Assembly: GCF_036077095.1 (NCBI RefSeq)
Contig: NZ_CP107960.1
Span: 1,860,001-1,924,000 of the forward strand
Reading direction: 5' to 3'
DNA from: Streptomyces sp. NBC_00376
Lineage (GTDB): Bacteria; Actinomycetota; Actinomycetes; Streptomycetales; Streptomycetaceae
Length of the DNA: 64,000 nucleotides
Under the pieces are notes generated by a model that was not told the DNA's origin, searched no databases, and saw nothing but the letters and a program-made list of their open reading frames with translations. The number at the start of each line of letters is the position of its first letter. Position 1 is the stretch's first letter. Of the stretch, positions 50,677 to 59,143 are shown piece by piece. Position numbers and translations under genes: made by a program.

Positions 50677-51879
50677 TTACTCGACGACCTTGAGCAGCTT
50701 GTTGGGGGTGCCCTCGGTCGCGTTGGAGATCGCGTCGGGGGTGGCTCCGTCGGTCAGCGCGGTGGCGACCTCCTCCGGAGTGGCGTCCGGGTGGCCGGCG
50801 AGGTAGACGGCGGCGGCGCCGACTACGTGCGGGGTCGCCATGGACGTACCGGAGATGGTGTTGGAGGCGTCGTCGCTGTCGTTCCAGGACGAGGTGATGT
50901 CCGAGCCCGGGGCGTAGATGTCCACGATCGAGCCGTAGTTGGAGAAGGACGACTGCTCGTCGTCCACCGTGGACGAGGCGACCGTGATGGCCTCGGGGAC
51001 GCGGGCCGGGGAGCTCTCGCTCGCGTCGGAGGACTCGTTTCCGGCGGCCACCGCGAAGGTGACGCCGGAGGCGATGGCCTTCTGGACCGCGGCGTCGAGC
51101 GCCTCGTCCGCGCCGCCGCCGAGGCTCATGTTGGCGACGGAGGGACCCTCGTGGTTCTCGGTGACCCAGTCGATACCGGCGACGACCTGCTCGGTGGTGC
51201 CCGAGCCGGAGTCGTCGAGCACCCGGACGGCGACGATCTTGGCCTTCTTGGCCACGCCGTAGGTCGCACCGGCGATGGTGCCCGCCACGTGGGTGCCGTG
51301 GCCGTTGCCGTCGTCGGCGCTGTCGTCGTTGTCCACGGCGTCGTAGCCCGAGCTGGCCCGGCCCTCGAACTCGTTGTGCGTGGTGCGGACCCCTGTGTCG
51401 ATGACGTACGCGGTGACACCCTCGCCCGCGCTGTCCGGGTAGGTGTACGCGTCGTCGCCGGCCGTCTCGGTCTGGTCGATCCGGTCCAGGCCCCAGGACG
51501 GCGGGTTGTCCTGGGTCTCGTCGATGTGGAACTTCTTGTTCTGGACGACCTTGGAGACGGCCGGGTCAGCCGCCAGGCGCTTGGCCTCGGTGAGCGAAAG
51601 GCCGCTGGCGGAGAAGCCGTTGATGGCGGAGCTGTAGTTGCGCTTCAGCTTGCCGCCGTACTCCTTGGCGAGCTCCGCCTTGTCGGCCTTCTCGTTCAGC
51701 ATGACGATGTAGCTGCCCGAGACGGCGTTCGCCGCATCGGCGCCGTAGACGACGCCCATCGCGGGAGCGGGGGTGGCGCCGGCGAGCGAGGTGTTGAGCA
51801 GGGTGACTCCGGCGGCCGCGGCCACCGCGGTTATCGCCGCGGTCAGCTTGAACCGGCGTGCGCGCTTGTGAATTGCCAT
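50677..51879 (-). CDS. Secreted subtilisin-like serine protease (S8)
   Basis: This 400-residue preproprotease has a signal (FKLTAAITAVAAAAGVTLLN, cut after AGA), an I9 propeptide (about 55-125: SYIVMLNEKADKAELAKEYG, INGFSASGLSLTEAKRL), and a catalytic domain with Asp in AYVIDTGVRTTHNEF, His in GNGHGTHVAGTIAG and Ser in SGTSMATPHVVGAAA. The oxyanion Asn is in VAAGNESSDASE. There is no C-terminal anchor or P domain. It is expected to work outside the cell. The ATG at 51879 has GAGGAG upstream. Confidence 0.93.
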   Translation of the reverse strand: MAIHKRARRFKLTAAITAVAAAAGVTLLNTSLAGATPAPAMGVVYGADAANAVSGSYIVMLNEKADKAELAKEYGGKLKRNYSSAINGFSASGLSLTEAKRLAADPAVSKVVQNKKFHIDETQDNPPSWGLDRIDQTETAGDDAYTYPDSAGEGVTAYVIDTGVRTTHNEFEGRASSGYDAVDNDDSADDGNGHGTHVAGTIAGATYGVAKKAKIVAVRVLDDSGSGTTEQVVAGIDWVTENHEGPSVANMSLGGGADEALDAAVQKAIASGVTFAVAAGNESSDASESSPARVPEAITVASSTVDDEQSSFSNYGSIVDIYAPGSDITSSWNDSDDASNTISGTSMATPHVVGAAAVYLAGHPDATPEEVATALTDGATPDAISNATEGTPNKLLKVVE

Positions 51880-52128
51880 GAAGAGGGGTCTCCTCGTCAT
51901 TCTTTGTGGGGGGATTGACCCTCGGCCGGAAGATCTCCGGGGGTTGGCTCGAAACCCTCGCCGATTGACGCGCCCAGATCAAGACCTTCATGCGGCTGTG
52001 ACTTACTCAACAAGGTTTCGTAATAAAAAACCGGCCAGCCGCGCCCAAGTCGGGCACCCGTGCCACAACATCCCCCGCAGGCACCGGGGTTACTGCCCGA
52101 CCGGCACACTTCGCAGGCGGGAAGACGG
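51880..52128. other. Promoter region of the subtilisin-like gene
   Basis: No gene is supportable. An AT-rich patch at about 51995-52035, including TTTCGTAATAAAAAA on the + strand, stands out and may hold the protease promoter. Confidence 0.35.
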
Positions 52129-52158
52129 GCCCCGTCCGGCCGCCCGGCCGGACGGGGC
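52129..52158 (-). terminator. Terminator hairpin after the P450 gene
   Basis: GCCCCGTCCGGCC (52129-52141) and its exact complement (52146-52158) surround a four-base loop, 80 bases beyond the P450 stop. Confidence 0.75.
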
Positions 52159-52238
52159 GGCGGCCGGATTCCACCCCCGTGTTCACAGAGCCCTCACGCG
52201 GTCACCAAATTGAGGTCGGGGACGGTCGGGCCGTCGCG

Positions 52239-53282
52239 TCAGGGGCGGACGACCCGGACGTCGGCGACCCCCATCAGTCCGGCGAGCGGCACCTTCGCCG
52301 CGGTCTGCTCCGGACTCACCGTCAGGCCGTCGCCGCGCAGCATGTCGAGCAGCATCTCGGCGAGCGGCATCACCATGTGCCGGCCCCAACAACGTTCGGA
52401 GGCATGGCCGAAGGGGAGGTAGCCGGGCTGGTCGTCGGGGTCGAGCCTGTCCCAGCGCTCGGGGCGGAACTCGTCCGGGTCCTCCCAGAGCGCGGGGTCG
52501 CGATGGCTCAGCAGCGGCAGGAGCAGGATGTCGTCGGTCGCGCCGATCCGGGAGTCGAGGGCCGGATACTCCGGTGACGCCCTGCGCAGGATGTTCCAGG
52601 AGGGCGGCAGCAGCCGCATGGCCTCGTACAGGATGTTGTGGTTCGAGGTGTCGTCGTCGAAGGGCGAGCCGAGCCAGAGCGCGTTGGCGACGAGCGTCGA
52701 GACGGTGAAGCAGACCGGGGCCGCCGCCCGCCGGTAGAGCCCCATCGCGTAGCGGCGGTCGCTGTAGTTCGCCGCTTCGGCGGTCAGGCCCGCGATGGCG
52801 GAGACGGGTGCGCCGGGGCGGAGCCTGCCGGGCAGCGCGGCCCCGGCCGCGATGACCGTCCAGGTGAGCTTGGGCGTCAGCTCCAGAGCGCGGTCCATGA
52901 GGATGCGCAGCCGGTACGGGTCGCCTTCGAGGACCAGATCGCGCAGGAACACATGGCCGACGTGCGGCCATTCACCGGACAGGTCGACCGCCTTGACGGG
53001 CTTCTTCAGCGCCGTCCGGACGTCCCGGCCGATGGCCTGCATGACCGTGGACGCCTCGGTGCGCGGGATGGACCGTCCGTGCAGCGGCTTGAACGTGGGA
53101 CGCTCGACCTCGGTGGCCGGCCTGGCGGCGAGGATCCGGTCCGTCAGTTCGGCCCCGGCGACACCGACGGTGCCGGGGTCGAGACGGAAGACTTCCTCGC
53201 CCCGGTGGTCTCGCAGGAGCGCCTGGAGTCTCGGCGCGAAGACGACGTCCCGGGCACGGCTGCCGGTACCGGACATGTACAT
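52239..53282 (-). CDS. Cytochrome P450 of an atropopeptide-type RiPP locus
   Basis: This 347-residue P450 is short for the family (about 400). The ExxR of helix K is YEAMR (Glu 220, Arg 223), the PERF-like block is EFRPERW (271-277) and the heme Cys lies in FGHASERCWG (291-300, Cys 298). Two normally fixed positions of that loop differ: Ala 294 for Gly and Glu 296 for Arg or His. The usual I-helix acid-Thr pair is not seen; the likely region is APVCFTVST (188-196). GGAGA sits six bases before the ATG. It lies 114 bases downstream of a precursor peptide ending AWYHWY and is inferred to cross-link its aromatic residues. Confidence 0.88.
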   Translation of the reverse strand: MYMSGTGSRARDVVFAPRLQALLRDHRGEEVFRLDPGTVGVAGAELTDRILAARPATEVERPTFKPLHGRSIPRTEASTVMQAIGRDVRTALKKPVKAVDLSGEWPHVGHVFLRDLVLEGDPYRLRILMDRALELTPKLTWTVIAAGAALPGRLRPGAPVSAIAGLTAEAANYSDRRYAMGLYRRAAAPVCFTVSTLVANALWLGSPFDDDTSNHNILYEAMRLLPPSWNILRRASPEYPALDSRIGATDDILLLPLLSHRDPALWEDPDEFRPERWDRLDPDDQPGYLPFGHASERCWGRHMVMPLAEMLLDMLRGDGLTVSPEQTAAKVPLAGLMGVADVRVVRP

Positions 53283-53396
53283 CGGTGGTCTCCAAGAAGC
53301 GGGAAGGGCCCGCGCCCGGCGGGCCGATGAGGCCTGGCCGGACACGGGCCCGAATCGACTGACCGTGTCCCTCGAAACGACGGACCGTCTGTCGGC

Positions 53397-53477
53397 CTAG
53401 TACCAGTGGTACCAGGCGTACGCCTTCAGGCTCTTCTCCGGCGTCATCTTGTCCTTGAGCAAGAAAAGGAACTTCAT
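53397..53477 (-). CDS. Atropopeptide-type RiPP precursor (core AWYHWY)
   Basis: The ATG at 53477 has GGAGG eight bases upstream, one of the best ribosome sites in the window. It opens a 26-residue peptide: leader MKFLFLLKDKMTPEKSLKAY, then AWYHWY and a TAG stop. Tryptorubin A, the founding atropopeptide, is built from Ala-Trp-Tyr-Ile-Trp-Tyr; this core differs only by His for Ile at position 4. Five of the six core residues carry rings that a P450 could join. The P450 gene follows in the same direction. No protease, transporter or other tailoring gene is adjacent, which matches the minimal two-gene locus known for the family. Confidence 0.88.
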   Translation of the reverse strand: MKFLFLLKDKMTPEKSLKAYAWYHWY

Positions 53478-53549
53478 AACAGCACCTCCATCTTTTACTC
53501 TGAATTTGCATTCCGGCGTGCATGGATTGAGCCGTTCGCGGCACCAACC
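53478..53549 (-). promoter_or_regulatory. Leader region of the RiPP precursor
   Basis: An AT-rich patch (CCATCTTTTACTCTGAATTT on the + strand, 53488-53507) lies just upstream of the precursor ribosome site and probably contains its promoter -10. No consensus can be fixed. Confidence 0.35.
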
Positions 53550-53566
53550 CCCGACCCAGGGTCGGG
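53550..53566. promoter_or_regulatory. Perfect palindrome upstream of the RiPP precursor
   Basis: CCCGACCC-A-GGGTCGGG, 73 bases before the precursor start. It is a candidate operator. The rest of 53567-53955 is AT-richer than average, with no gene I can support. Confidence 0.45.
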
Positions 53567-53955
53567 AATTCAGAGCCGCTCACCGCCGAAAGGAGTGAAG
53601 CCCAGCAGGAAAGGAATTGTCAATGACTTCTTTTTAAGGAAAGCGGAGGGGCATTCAGCTTTCTACAACCCTTCGAGGAGTGCGGGGGCTCCGGGATTAG
53701 ACACCGTGTCACCAGGAAGGACGTGGGATCCATACCGGCACGGACGCCCGGACACAAGAGCCCGAAGAGGCTGATTCACGCCATTGAATGTCTGAATCGC
53801 CGACATTGAAGAATGCGAGGAATCGAGGCCGGTATCCGCGTGCGATTTCCCGGATACTTTCGGTTACCCGCCGAAAGAAACGTACCGGTCGGTAATGGGC
53901 GGGTCGATCGGGGCGGACACTGCTTGGCCCATGAAACTGAACCCGCGGGCACCGC

Positions 53956-54008
53956 GAAGCCCTCCCCGCCGGCGCCCATGTACGTGCGGGCTCGGCGCGG
54001 AGGGCTTC
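53956..54008 (-). terminator. Terminator hairpin after the sugar-binding protein gene
   Basis: GAAGCCCTCCCCGCCG (53956-53971) pairs with CGGCGCGGAGGGCTTC (53993-54008) with one mismatch, ending nine bases beyond the stop codon of the binding-protein gene. Confidence 0.7.
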
Positions 54009-54016
54009 GGGTTTCC

Positions 54017-55315
54017 TCAGCGCTGGTAGCGGGCCAGGACCCGGTTGCCGTCGTCCACCAGACGCTTCCTCAGCTCGTCCGCCCCGATGGCCCCGCTGTA
54101 GTACTCCTGAAGGGCCGGTGTGGCGACCTTGTCCTTCCACTCCGGGTAGCCGCGCACCGACTGGGCGGGCGCCGGCCGCAGTGCCTTCGCGACGGCCGCA
54201 CCGGTCACCCAGCCGTTCTCGGCGGTGTGCAGGGACGGGTCGGCGAGGGCCGCGGTGCCGGTCGGGAGCATCCAGTCGCCCTTGGCCAGCCGCACCATGT
54301 TCGGCGGCCGCAGCAGGAAGTCGATGAACTGCGCGGCCTCCTTCTTGTGCGGGCTCGCCTCCGAGACGGACAGGGTCTGCGGACTCACCCCCTGGGCGAG
54401 GCCCGCACTGCCCGCGGGAGCCGGCAGGACCGTCCACTCGAAGCCCTCGGGTGCCTGTTCGACGACCTGCTGGCGGTACGAGAAGCCCAGCGGAACCATC
54501 GCGTACTTGCCGCCGAAGAACCCGGGAAGGGTGTCGGAGCCGCCCATGCCGAGTGCGGTGCGCGCGGCACTGCGGTCGGTGTTGACCTGGTCGTGGATGG
54601 TGCCGGGGACGATCCGGTCGCCCTCCCCCACGCGGATGGTGACCTTGCCGTCGGCACCGCGGTGGAAGAGCTGACCGCCGCCGGAGAGCCCGAGGTTCAG
54701 CGTGACGGAGACCGGTTCCTTCAGCGGCCAGGCGATGCCGTACCGCCCCTTGACCGTCAGTTCCTCGGTGACCTGCCGGAACTCGGACCAGCTCCAGGGG
54801 TGTTCGGGGGTCGGGATGCGGACCCCCGACTCCGCGAGGATCTTGGTGTTGGCGATCAGGACGCGGGGCTCCTGGAGGAACGGCACTCCGTAGACGCCGT
54901 CCCCGAAGGTGGTGGTGGACCAGCTCTGCTGCGGGATGTCGGCGGTCAGCCTGCCGGGAAGGAGCCCACGCAGGTCCGCGAGGTAGCCGCTGTAGGCGAA
55001 GTCGGCCAGGTCGTCGGAGGCGTCGTGGATGATGTCCGGTGCCTCGTCGCCCTCGAAGGAGGTGAGCAGCTGGTCGTGGACGGTGTCCCAGCTGCCCTGG
55101 ACGTAGCTGACGTGCATGTCCGGATGGGCCTCGTTCCACTCCTTCACCAGCTGCTTGTTGGCGTCGACGGACTCCTTCTGCCAGGCCAGCGACTGGAAGC
55201 TGAGCTCGATCCGCCCGCCGGTGTCCCGGCCGTCGTCCGTCCCGGCGCAGCCGGTGAGCAGCAGGGCCAGTGCGGTGGCCGCCGCGGCGGCCGTCCTGCG
55301 CAGCGATGCCCGCAT
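54017..55315 (-). CDS. Sugar ABC transporter substrate-binding lipoprotein
   Basis: This 432-residue family 1 binding protein has a lipoprotein signal (RRTAAAAATALALLLTGCAG; lipobox LTGC). The body reads SYVQGSWDTVHDQLLTSFEG, DIIHDASDDLADFAYSGYLA and NTKILAESGVRIPTPEHPWS W, the maltose/trehalose-type fold. The ATG shares one base with the permease stop (TGATG). It is unusual that the binding protein gene is last in the operon. The substrate is probably an oligosaccharide. Confidence 0.88.
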   Translation of the reverse strand: MRASLRRTAAAAATALALLLTGCAGTDDGRDTGGRIELSFQSLAWQKESVDANKQLVKEWNEAHPDMHVSYVQGSWDTVHDQLLTSFEGDEAPDIIHDASDDLADFAYSGYLADLRGLLPGRLTADIPQQSWSTTTFGDGVYGVPFLQEPRVLIANTKILAESGVRIPTPEHPWSWSEFRQVTEELTVKGRYGIAWPLKEPVSVTLNLGLSGGGQLFHRGADGKVTIRVGEGDRIVPGTIHDQVNTDRSAARTALGMGGSDTLPGFFGGKYAMVPLGFSYRQQVVEQAPEGFEWTVLPAPAGSAGLAQGVSPQTLSVSEASPHKKEAAQFIDFLLRPPNMVRLAKGDWMLPTGTAALADPSLHTAENGWVTGAAVAKALRPAPAQSVRGYPEWKDKVATPALQEYYSGAIGADELRKRLVDDGNRVLARYQR

Positions 55316-56154
55316 CAGCTCTTCACCGCCCCGGCCAGCATGCCGCCCGTGATCCGCCGCTGGATGACCGCGAAGATGACCAGCGAGGGCAGGGTGGCGA
55401 GGAACGCGGCGGCGGCGAGCGGCCCGAGATCGGCCGCGCCCTCCGCACCGATGAAGTGGGTCAGTACGACCGGCAAGGTCTGCTTCTCCGGTGTCTTGAG
55501 CAGGACGAGCGCGAAGAAGAGCTCGTTCCACGCGGTGATGAAGGCGAAGAGCGCGGTGGCGACGATGCCGGGGGCCAGCAGCGGGGCGGTGACCGAGACG
55601 AGCGTCCGCAGCCGGCCCGCTCCGTCGACCGAGGCGGCCTCCTCCAGCTCGGCGGGCACGGCCCGTACGTATCCGACCAGCATCCAGAGCGCGAAGGGCA
55701 GCGCCCAGACGACGTACACCATGATCAGCCCCCACAGGGTGTTGATCAGATGGAGGTTCTTCAGGATCAGGAAGAGCGGGATGATCAGCAGGACGAGCGG
55801 GAACGCCTGGCTGATCACGACCCAGCCGGTGGCCACCGTCGAGAGCCTGGAGCGGCGGCGGGCCATCACGTACGCCATGGGCGTGGCGACGAGGACCGCG
55901 ATGAAGGCGGCGCAGAGAGCGGCGATCAGCGAGTTGGCGGCGGCCTGCAGCAGCGGCTGTTCGTCGAACGCCGTGCGGAAGTTGTCGAGCGTCGGGTTCT
56001 CCGGGATCCAGGTGGGATGCAGGGAGCCCAGCTCGCGGGCCGGTTTGAAGGCGGTGGAGACCAGCCACAGGAACGGGAACGCCAGGAAGACGAGGTAGCC
56101 GAGGAGTGCGGCGTACTGTCCGGCGCGTGCGGCTCTTCCGGTGCGCATGCTCAT
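55315..56154 (-). CDS. Sugar ABC transporter permease (MalG type)
   Basis: This 279-residue permease has about six membrane segments and the EAA loop ELEEAASVDGAGRLRTLVSV TAPLLAPG. The start MSMRTGRAARAGQYAALLGY at 56154 overlaps the upstream permease by four bases (ATGA). It pairs with the MalF-type subunit. Confidence 0.9.
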   Translation of the reverse strand: MSMRTGRAARAGQYAALLGYLVFLAFPFLWLVSTAFKPARELGSLHPTWIPENPTLDNFRTAFDEQPLLQAAANSLIAALCAAFIAVLVATPMAYVMARRRSRLSTVATGWVVISQAFPLVLLIIPLFLILKNLHLINTLWGLIMVYVVWALPFALWMLVGYVRAVPAELEEAASVDGAGRLRTLVSVTAPLLAPGIVATALFAFITAWNELFFALVLLKTPEKQTLPVVLTHFIGAEGAADLGPLAAAAFLATLPSLVIFAVIQRRITGGMLAGAVKS

Positions 56155-57101
56155 CGGTCCCCGCCTCCTCTGAGCCGGCCGGCGAGATACACGGCGAGGA
56201 TCACGGAGATCACCGCGACCATCACACAGCCCATCGCCGCCGCGTACCCGAACTGTCCGTAGTGGAAGGCCTCTTCGTACGCGAAGAGCATCGGCAGCCG
56301 GGTGCGGCCGCCGGGTCCGCCGTTGGTCAGTACGTAGACCAGGGCGAAGGAGTTGAAGTTCCAGATGAAGTTGAGCGCGGTGATGGAGAGCGCGACGGGC
56401 CGGAGCACCGGCCAGGTGACGGTACGGAAGCGGCGCCAGGCACCGGCGCCGTCCAGGGCGGCGGCCTCGTGGAGTTCGTGCGGGGTGTTCTGCAGCCCCG
56501 CGAGCAGGGCCACGGTGGTCTGGGGCATGCCGGACCAGATCCCCACCACGATCACGGCGGGCAGGGCGGTGGCGAGTCCGGTGAGCCAGTCCCTGCCGTC
56601 GCCGAGGCCGAGGTCGCGGATGGTCTCGTTGAGGATGCCCGCGTCCGGGTTGTAGACGAGCCGCCACATGAGGCCCACCACCACCTCGGGCATCGCCCAC
56701 GGAATGATCGCCAGGGCCCGTGCCAGCCAGCGCAGCCGCAGGTTCTGGTTGAGCAGCAGGGCGAGGCCGAGGGCCAGTACGAACTGCGGGACGGTGACAC
56801 CGAACGCCCAGACCAGGCCGATCCGGAACGAGTCCCAGAAGAGGGTGTCGTGGAGCAGGTCCTGGAAGTTCAGTCCGCCCACCCACTGGGTGGAGCGGGT
56901 ACGGCCGGACTGGGCGTCGGTGAAGGCCAGCGCTATGCCGTAGAGCAGGGGGCCGACGCTCAGGACCAGGATCGGGATCAGCGCGGGCAGCACCAGGAAC
57001 CAGGTACCGGCGCTCCGGTTGACCGGCCGGAACCGTCTGTCCTGCGGGCTGCCGGGCGGACCATGTCTCTCGGAACGTACGGTTGCACTCGCTAATGTCA
57101 C
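56151..57101 (-). CDS. Sugar ABC transporter permease (MalF type)
   Basis: This 316-residue permease opens the operon. It has about six membrane segments and the EAA loop ELHEAAALDGAGAWRRFRTV TWPVLRPV. The GTG at 57101 has AAGGGGG seven bases upstream and is preferred over an ATG 21 bases earlier that lacks a ribosome site. No ATPase gene is present; Streptomyces often uses the shared MsiK ATPase encoded elsewhere. Confidence 0.9.
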   Translation of the reverse strand: MTLASATVRSERHGPPGSPQDRRFRPVNRSAGTWFLVLPALIPILVLSVGPLLYGIALAFTDAQSGRTRSTQWVGGLNFQDLLHDTLFWDSFRIGLVWAFGVTVPQFVLALGLALLLNQNLRLRWLARALAIIPWAMPEVVVGLMWRLVYNPDAGILNETIRDLGLGDGRDWLTGLATALPAVIVVGIWSGMPQTTVALLAGLQNTPHELHEAAALDGAGAWRRFRTVTWPVLRPVALSITALNFIWNFNSFALVYVLTNGGPGGRTRLPMLFAYEEAFHYGQFGYAAAMGCVMVAVISVILAVYLAGRLRGGGDR

Positions 57102-57226
57102 GAATCCGCCCCCTTGCGTCATTCGATCGGATTCACACCGTTCTGGCCGCTCAGGTGGCCTCCGTCATCGTGCTGACGGTCCGTCGGTTCGTCAAGCAGG
57201 CCTGCACTGATGCGAAAATCGGAGTC

Positions 57227-58093
57227 ATGAACGAGATGCGTGCGCGTGAGGTGCTGACCGCTGCCGGGCTGTCCGGCGGTGCGGAGCTGCTCGCGATGGG
57301 TGAGAACGCGGTGTTCGCCGTCGGCGACCTGGTGGTCAAGGTCGGCCGGGACGCCGTGCGCCACCCGGAACTGCGGGAACGGGCAGAACGCGAGGTGGCC
57401 GTCGCCCGGTGGCTGGCCGCCTCGGACGTGCCTGCCGTACGGGCCGCGGAGCCCGCGGCGCGCCTGGTCGAGGGGCACCCCGTGACCCTCTGGCACCGGC
57501 TGCCCGATGCCGTACGCCCCCCGGAGCCGCGGGATCTGGCGCCGCTGCTCACCCTGGTGCACGCGCTGCCCGCCCCGGAGGGTCTCGCCCTCCCGCGCCG
57601 CGAAGTGCTGGGCGGGGTCGAACGCTGGCTGCGGCTCGCGGGCGATGCGATCGATCCGGCCGACGCCGGCTATCTGCGGGAGCGCCGCGACGGCTTCGCG
57701 GCGGCCGCCGCCGCTCTGGTCCCCCATCTGCCGCCGGGGCCGATCCATGGCGACGCGCTGCCCCGTAACGTCCATGTCGGTCCGGACGGTCCGGTGCTGG
57801 TCGATCTGGAGACCTTCTCCGCGGATCTGCGCGAGCACGATCTGGTGGTGCTGGCGCTGTCCCGGGACCGGTACGGCCTGGCGCCCGAGGCGTACGACGC
57901 CTTCACCGCCGCGTACGGCTGGGACGTCCGTGAGTGGGAGGGCTGCGCGGTGCTCCGCGGGGCCCGGGAGACGGCCAGCTGTGCGTGGGTGTCCCAGCAC
58001 GCGCCGGCCAATCCGAAGGCGCTCGCGGAATTCCGCCGCCGGGTGGCCTCACTGCGCGACGGCGACACGGCGGTGCGGTGGTATCCGTTCTGA
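57227..58093 (+). CDS. Aminoglycoside phosphotransferase (APH)-family protein
   Basis: This 288-residue kinase-like protein has the N-lobe GENAVFAVGDLVVKVGRDAV with the ATP-binding Lys, the Brenner motif PIHGDALPRNVHV (catalytic Asp and Asn) and LVDLETFSADLREHDLVVLA, where the metal Asp sits. Homoserine or choline kinase-like roles are equally possible; there is no sign of real antibiotic resistance. The ATG at 57227 lies very near GGAG, and the ATG at 57236 is better spaced from it. It is divergent from the sugar transporter. Confidence 0.82.
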   Translation: MNEMRAREVLTAAGLSGGAELLAMGENAVFAVGDLVVKVGRDAVRHPELRERAEREVAVARWLAASDVPAVRAAEPAARLVEGHPVTLWHRLPDAVRPPEPRDLAPLLTLVHALPAPEGLALPRREVLGGVERWLRLAGDAIDPADAGYLRERRDGFAAAAAALVPHLPPGPIHGDALPRNVHVGPDGPVLVDLETFSADLREHDLVVLALSRDRYGLAPEAYDAFTAAYGWDVREWEGCAVLRGARETASCAWVSQHAPANPKALAEFRRRVASLRDGDTAVRWYPF

Positions 58094-58291
58094 GACCGAC
58101 CGGCAATTGGGGGGTGGGAGAAGGAGCGGGGCTGGGTGCGTGCAGCTGCAAGGCGGAGGATTGAGGCAGATGGGGTCTCCCCTGCTCGAACGCAGCTGAC
58201 AGCTTGGGGAAGGAGCCATGGTGATTGACGACAACGCGGCAGATGCGCGTGCCCAGCCCCGCGACGCCGCCCCCCAATTGCCGGTCGGTCT
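58093..58291. repeat. 199-base element with perfect 22-base terminal inverted repeats
   Basis: The ends at 58093-58114 and 58270-58291 are exact reverse complements (each includes CGGCAATTGGGGGG or its complement). Inner segments GGGGCTGGG (58129-58137) and CCCAGCCCC also pair. The left repeat starts within the stop codon of the phosphotransferase gene. The interior has a hairpin of the GGGTCTCCCC...GGGGAAGG type common in Streptomyces spacers, and an ORF of 29 codons at 58218-58307 with GAAGGAG just before its ATG. It looks like a small non-autonomous (MITE-like) insertion or a long regulatory hairpin. No target-site duplication is clear. Confidence 0.6.
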
Positions 58292-58329
58292 GAGCACCGC
58301 CCGCTGAACCCGGCCGCGGGGCCGGGCCG

Positions 58330-59061
58330 TCAGCCGGTGGCGACCCCGGCCGGCTCCCGCAGCGGCCAGTGGCCGTCGATCACCGCGTCGGCTGTCCCCT
58401 TGCGGCGCAGGAACTGCTGGAAGTCCGCCGCCCATTGCGCGTACCACTCCACCTGGCGCTCGTGCAGCTCGGCGGCGGTCAGCTCGGCCACCGAGCCGTG
58501 CCGCTCGGCTATGGCGTACGCCACCCGGACCGCGGCCAGCGCGTCCGCCCCCGCGTCATGGGCTCCGCCGTGCACCACGCCGTACTCGACGCAGACCGCC
58601 TCCAGGTTGCGCTTGCCCTTGCGGTAGCGGTCGACGGCCCGGTCGATGGTGTACGGGTCGATGACGGGGCCGATCCCGGCCCCGTCGAGCCGGTCGCTCA
58701 GCGACGGCAGTCCGTGCCGCCGCAACTCCGCCGTGAGCAGCGTCAGGTCGAAGGCCGCGTTGTACGCGACGACCGGCACGCCCCGGCGCCAGTAGCCGGT
58801 GAGGGTGTCGGCGATCTCGTCGGCCACCTCGCGCGCCGGCCGGCCCTCCGCCGCCGCCCGCTCGCTGCTGATGCCGTGGATCGCCGAGGCCTGCGCGGGG
58901 ATCCGGATGCCCGGATCCGCCAGCCAGGCGCGCTGCCGCACCGGCTCCCCGTCCCGGCCGCCGACGCCGACGACCGCGGCTGTCACGATCCGGGCCTCCA
59001 GCGGTTCCGTGCCCGTCGTCTCCAGGTCGAAGCCGACCAGCGCCTCCCGGTGCCAGCTCAT
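58330..59061 (-). CDS. DnaQ-like 3'-5' exonuclease
   Basis: This 243-residue protein has the DEDDh exonuclease motifs: Exo I GFDLETTGTEPLEARIV, Exo II VAYNAAFDLTLLTAEL, and Exo III HDAGADALAAVRVAYA with the His. It could act as a stand-alone epsilon-type proofreading or nucleic acid degradation enzyme. The ATG at 59061 is the family start (MSWHREALVGFDLETTG). Confidence 0.92.
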   Translation of the reverse strand: MSWHREALVGFDLETTGTEPLEARIVTAAVVGVGGRDGEPVRQRAWLADPGIRIPAQASAIHGISSERAAAEGRPAREVADEIADTLTGYWRRGVPVVAYNAAFDLTLLTAELRRHGLPSLSDRLDGAGIGPVIDPYTIDRAVDRYRKGKRNLEAVCVEYGVVHGGAHDAGADALAAVRVAYAIAERHGSVAELTAAELHERQVEWYAQWAADFQQFLRRKGTADAVIDGHWPLREPAGVATG

Positions 59062-59143
59062 CCCGTACCTCCTTCGTGGTGCTCTCCCCCAGGTGCTGAC
59101 CACCCTCGCACGCGCCACTGACAACGCGGTCGCGGCCCCTCGT

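Noticed and set aside
53776..53979. 67-codon frame upstream of the RiPP precursor, reverse strand
   Set aside because: It lacks a ribosome site, overlaps the terminator hairpin of the binding-protein gene and has no recognisable features.
57227..58093. Aminoglycoside resistance gene
   Set aside because: Only the broad APH fold is seen. There is no antibiotic cluster and the family includes many metabolic kinases.
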